From assembly GCF_000467125.1 (NCBI RefSeq), contig NZ_BATJ01000021.1, positions 1-64,000 of the forward strand: a stretch of 64,000 nt of DNA, read 5' to 3'. Made by a program: the position numbers and the translations under genes. The notes below the pieces were generated by a model that saw nothing but the letters and a program-made list of their open reading frames with translations, was not told where the DNA came from and did not search any database. The DNA comes from Vibrio proteolyticus NBRC 13287 (lineage in GTDB: Bacteria; Pseudomonadota; Gammaproteobacteria; Enterobacterales; Vibrionaceae). Below, piece after piece: positions 62,880 through 64,000 of the stretch (the stretch's first letter is position 1; each line of letters opens with the position of its first letter).

Positions 62880-63509
62880 ATGCAACAATTTGACGAGCAA
62901 CAAGCTGAGTTTACTGTGGACGATGTAGAAATCATCGCCAAAGAGACGTTGTTTCATGGTTTCTTCAAGATGGTAAAGTATCGTTTCAGGCATAAGTTGT
63001 TTGCTGGTGGCTGGAGCGAGCCCATTGAACGCGAGATGTTTGAAAGAGGCCATGCAGCCGCTATGCTTCCTTATGACCCGGTAACTGATAAAGTGGTCAT
63101 CATCGAGCAGATCCGGGTAGGTGCGCTGGAGCACCAACATCCGTGGCAACTGGAAATCATTGCCGGAATGATCGATCGTGATGAGTCGGCTCAGGCAGTG
63201 GTTCGCCGGGAAGCGACGGAAGAGGCGGGGATCAACATCGGTCGCATGGAAAAAGTCACCTCTTACTACCCGTCAGCAGGGGGCTGCTCGGAAATGTTGG
63301 ATGTGTTTGTCGGTGAAGTGGACGCGTCCACGGCCAAGGGCATTCACGGGCTGGATTATGAAGGCGAAGACATCCGCGTACGGGTGTTGTCACGTGCACA
63401 AGCGTATCAATATGTACGGGAAGGTAAATTTGAGAATGGTGCCTCAATAATTGCACTGCAATGGTTAGAACTCAATTATGAGCATTTAAGATCACAATGG
63501 CTGAAGTAG
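62880..63509 (+). CDS. nudF: ADP-ribose pyrophosphatase
   Basis: NudF (209 residues) splits ADP-ribose to AMP and ribose 5-phosphate. The Nudix box GMIDRDESAQAVVRREATEE followed by AGI starts near residue 97 and keeps the REXXEE acids. The gene starts after GAGAGG and overlaps the next gene by 13 bp. The nudF-yqiB-cpdA order is the E. coli one. Confidence 0.95.
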   Translation: MQQFDEQQAEFTVDDVEIIAKETLFHGFFKMVKYRFRHKLFAGGWSEPIEREMFERGHAAAMLPYDPVTDKVVIIEQIRVGALEHQHPWQLEIIAGMIDRDESAQAVVRREATEEAGINIGRMEKVTSYYPSAGGCSEMLDVFVGEVDASTAKGIHGLDYEGEDIRVRVLSRAQAYQYVREGKFENGASIIALQWLELNYEHLRSQWLK

Positions 63510-63940
63510 CACTGAGAAAACCGTATCACGTTGATTTGGCGGAGTTGATGCGGGTTTATGAGACCAACTACGCCAAACTGAACGCTTTGCTGCCACACCA
63601 GCCGAGCGTCGGGGACGTGCGCTGCTATCAGGCGGCCAGCATGACTTATCAGTTGGAAGTGGGCGAAGTCACAAAGTACACAACTTTGGTCGACATCTGT
63701 CAAAGTGATGATATTCCGGTGTTTCCATTGCCAAAAATGTCTGTCAGGCTGTACCACGATGCTCGTGTGGCAGAGGTGTGTGGCAGTGACAGCGTCAGCC
63801 GTGTTCAGCCGCGTTACGAGTACCCCAATGTCAACATGGTACAGCGGGACGAAAAAGCTCAGTTAAACCGTTTTCTTGGCGACTGGCTGACGTTTTGCCT
63901 CAAACACGGAATCAGCCGGACTCCGATTCAGACAAATTAA
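63497..63940 (+). CDS. yqiB: DUF1249 protein YqiB
   Basis: The 147-residue protein fits the DUF1249/YqiB family: it begins with VDLAELMRVYETNYAKLNALLP and ends with DEKAQLNRFLGDWLTFCL, both family hallmarks (split here into shorter pieces). No function is established. It overlaps nudF by 13 bp and is just before a probable cpdA start, suggesting one operon. Confidence 0.88.
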   Translation: MAEVALRKPYHVDLAELMRVYETNYAKLNALLPHQPSVGDVRCYQAASMTYQLEVGEVTKYTTLVDICQSDDIPVFPLPKMSVRLYHDARVAEVCGSDSVSRVQPRYEYPNVNMVQRDEKAQLNRFLGDWLTFCLKHGISRTPIQTN

Positions 63941-63962
63941 TAATTACTTTAGGTTTTAGATT

Positions 63963-64000
63963 TTGAACGTGTCGTCAAGCTCAACAGATCAGCGGATCAA
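63963..64000 (+). CDS. cpdA: Start of a probable cAMP phosphodiesterase gene, cut by the window end
   Basis: Only about 12 codons are visible, from TTG 63963 or GTG 63969 (N V S S S S T D Q R I). The gene is named from position alone: in E. coli nudF and yqiB are followed by cpdA, which breaks down cyclic AMP. The ribosome site is weak and no domain can be seen. Confidence 0.45.
   Translation, partial: MNVSSSSTDQRI

Overview
The window is ordinary core chromosome from a Vibrio-like gammaproteobacterium. Evidence is the gene order (leuABCD / leuO / ilvIH / serA / rpiA; rpoE-rseABC-lepAB-rnc-era-recO-pdxJ-acpS; relA-mazG-pyrG-eno; gspAB; glnE-hldE-tolC-nudF), the family-level protein matches, and the moderate base composition. 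The gspAB pair next to cca and a BarA (VarS) kinase next to acpS fit Vibrio. The species cannot be fixed from this sequence alone; a V. furnissii/V. fluvialis-like organism is only a guess. I see no insertion sequence, prophage, integron, CRISPR array or toxin-antitoxin pair.

Layout. 1-330: the tail of an rRNA operon, with a terminator-like hairpin, tRNA-Thr(GGT) and a 5S rRNA. 340-6250 (minus): a DUF547 protein and the leucine operon leuABCD, preceded by a readable attenuator (a 20-residue leader peptide with six leucines, then a terminator) and a good sigma70 promoter. 6330-8761 (plus): a TetR regulator with a 23-bp palindromic operator, a PAP2 phosphatase and an MJ1255/VC2487-type glycosyltransferase. 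9113-14712 (plus): leuO, a long-chain acyl-CoA synthetase and ilvIH. 14790-18125 (minus): serA, rpiA, fthC, 6S RNA and zapA. 18365-21378 (plus): ygfB, ubiH and ubiI. 21431-23634 (minus): ytfK, a 550-bp gap with possible small genes, a YbaK-like deacylase and ygfZ. 23781-26031: sdhE-ygfX (plus) facing nadB (minus).

26243-35539 (plus): the envelope-stress operon rpoE-rseABC behind a sigmaE-type promoter, then lepA-lepB-rnc-era and recO-pdxJ-acpS, with many stop/start overlaps. 35524-38307 (minus): barA. 38504-46208 (plus): rlmD, relA, mazG, pyrG and eno. 46302-49968: cca (minus) divergent from gspAB (plus). 50046-52886 (minus): a YgiM-like SH3 protein, a Pit phosphate permease and its DUF47 partner. 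53092-56744: a CYTH-CHAD triphosphatase, a potassium channel (minus) and a short methyl-accepting chemotaxis protein. 56864-64000: glnE, hldE, tolC (minus), nudF, yqiB and the first codons of a probable cpdA cut by the window edge.

Themes: branched-chain amino acid and serine synthesis sit together with their regulator LeuO. Two sites matching the CRP consensus (TGTGA-N6-TCACG) lie before ilvI and pyrG; the pyrG one sits where a class II activator site would. No clearly undescribed multi-gene system is present. The least understood pieces are the TetR-PAP2-glycosyltransferase cluster and the ytfK upstream gap.
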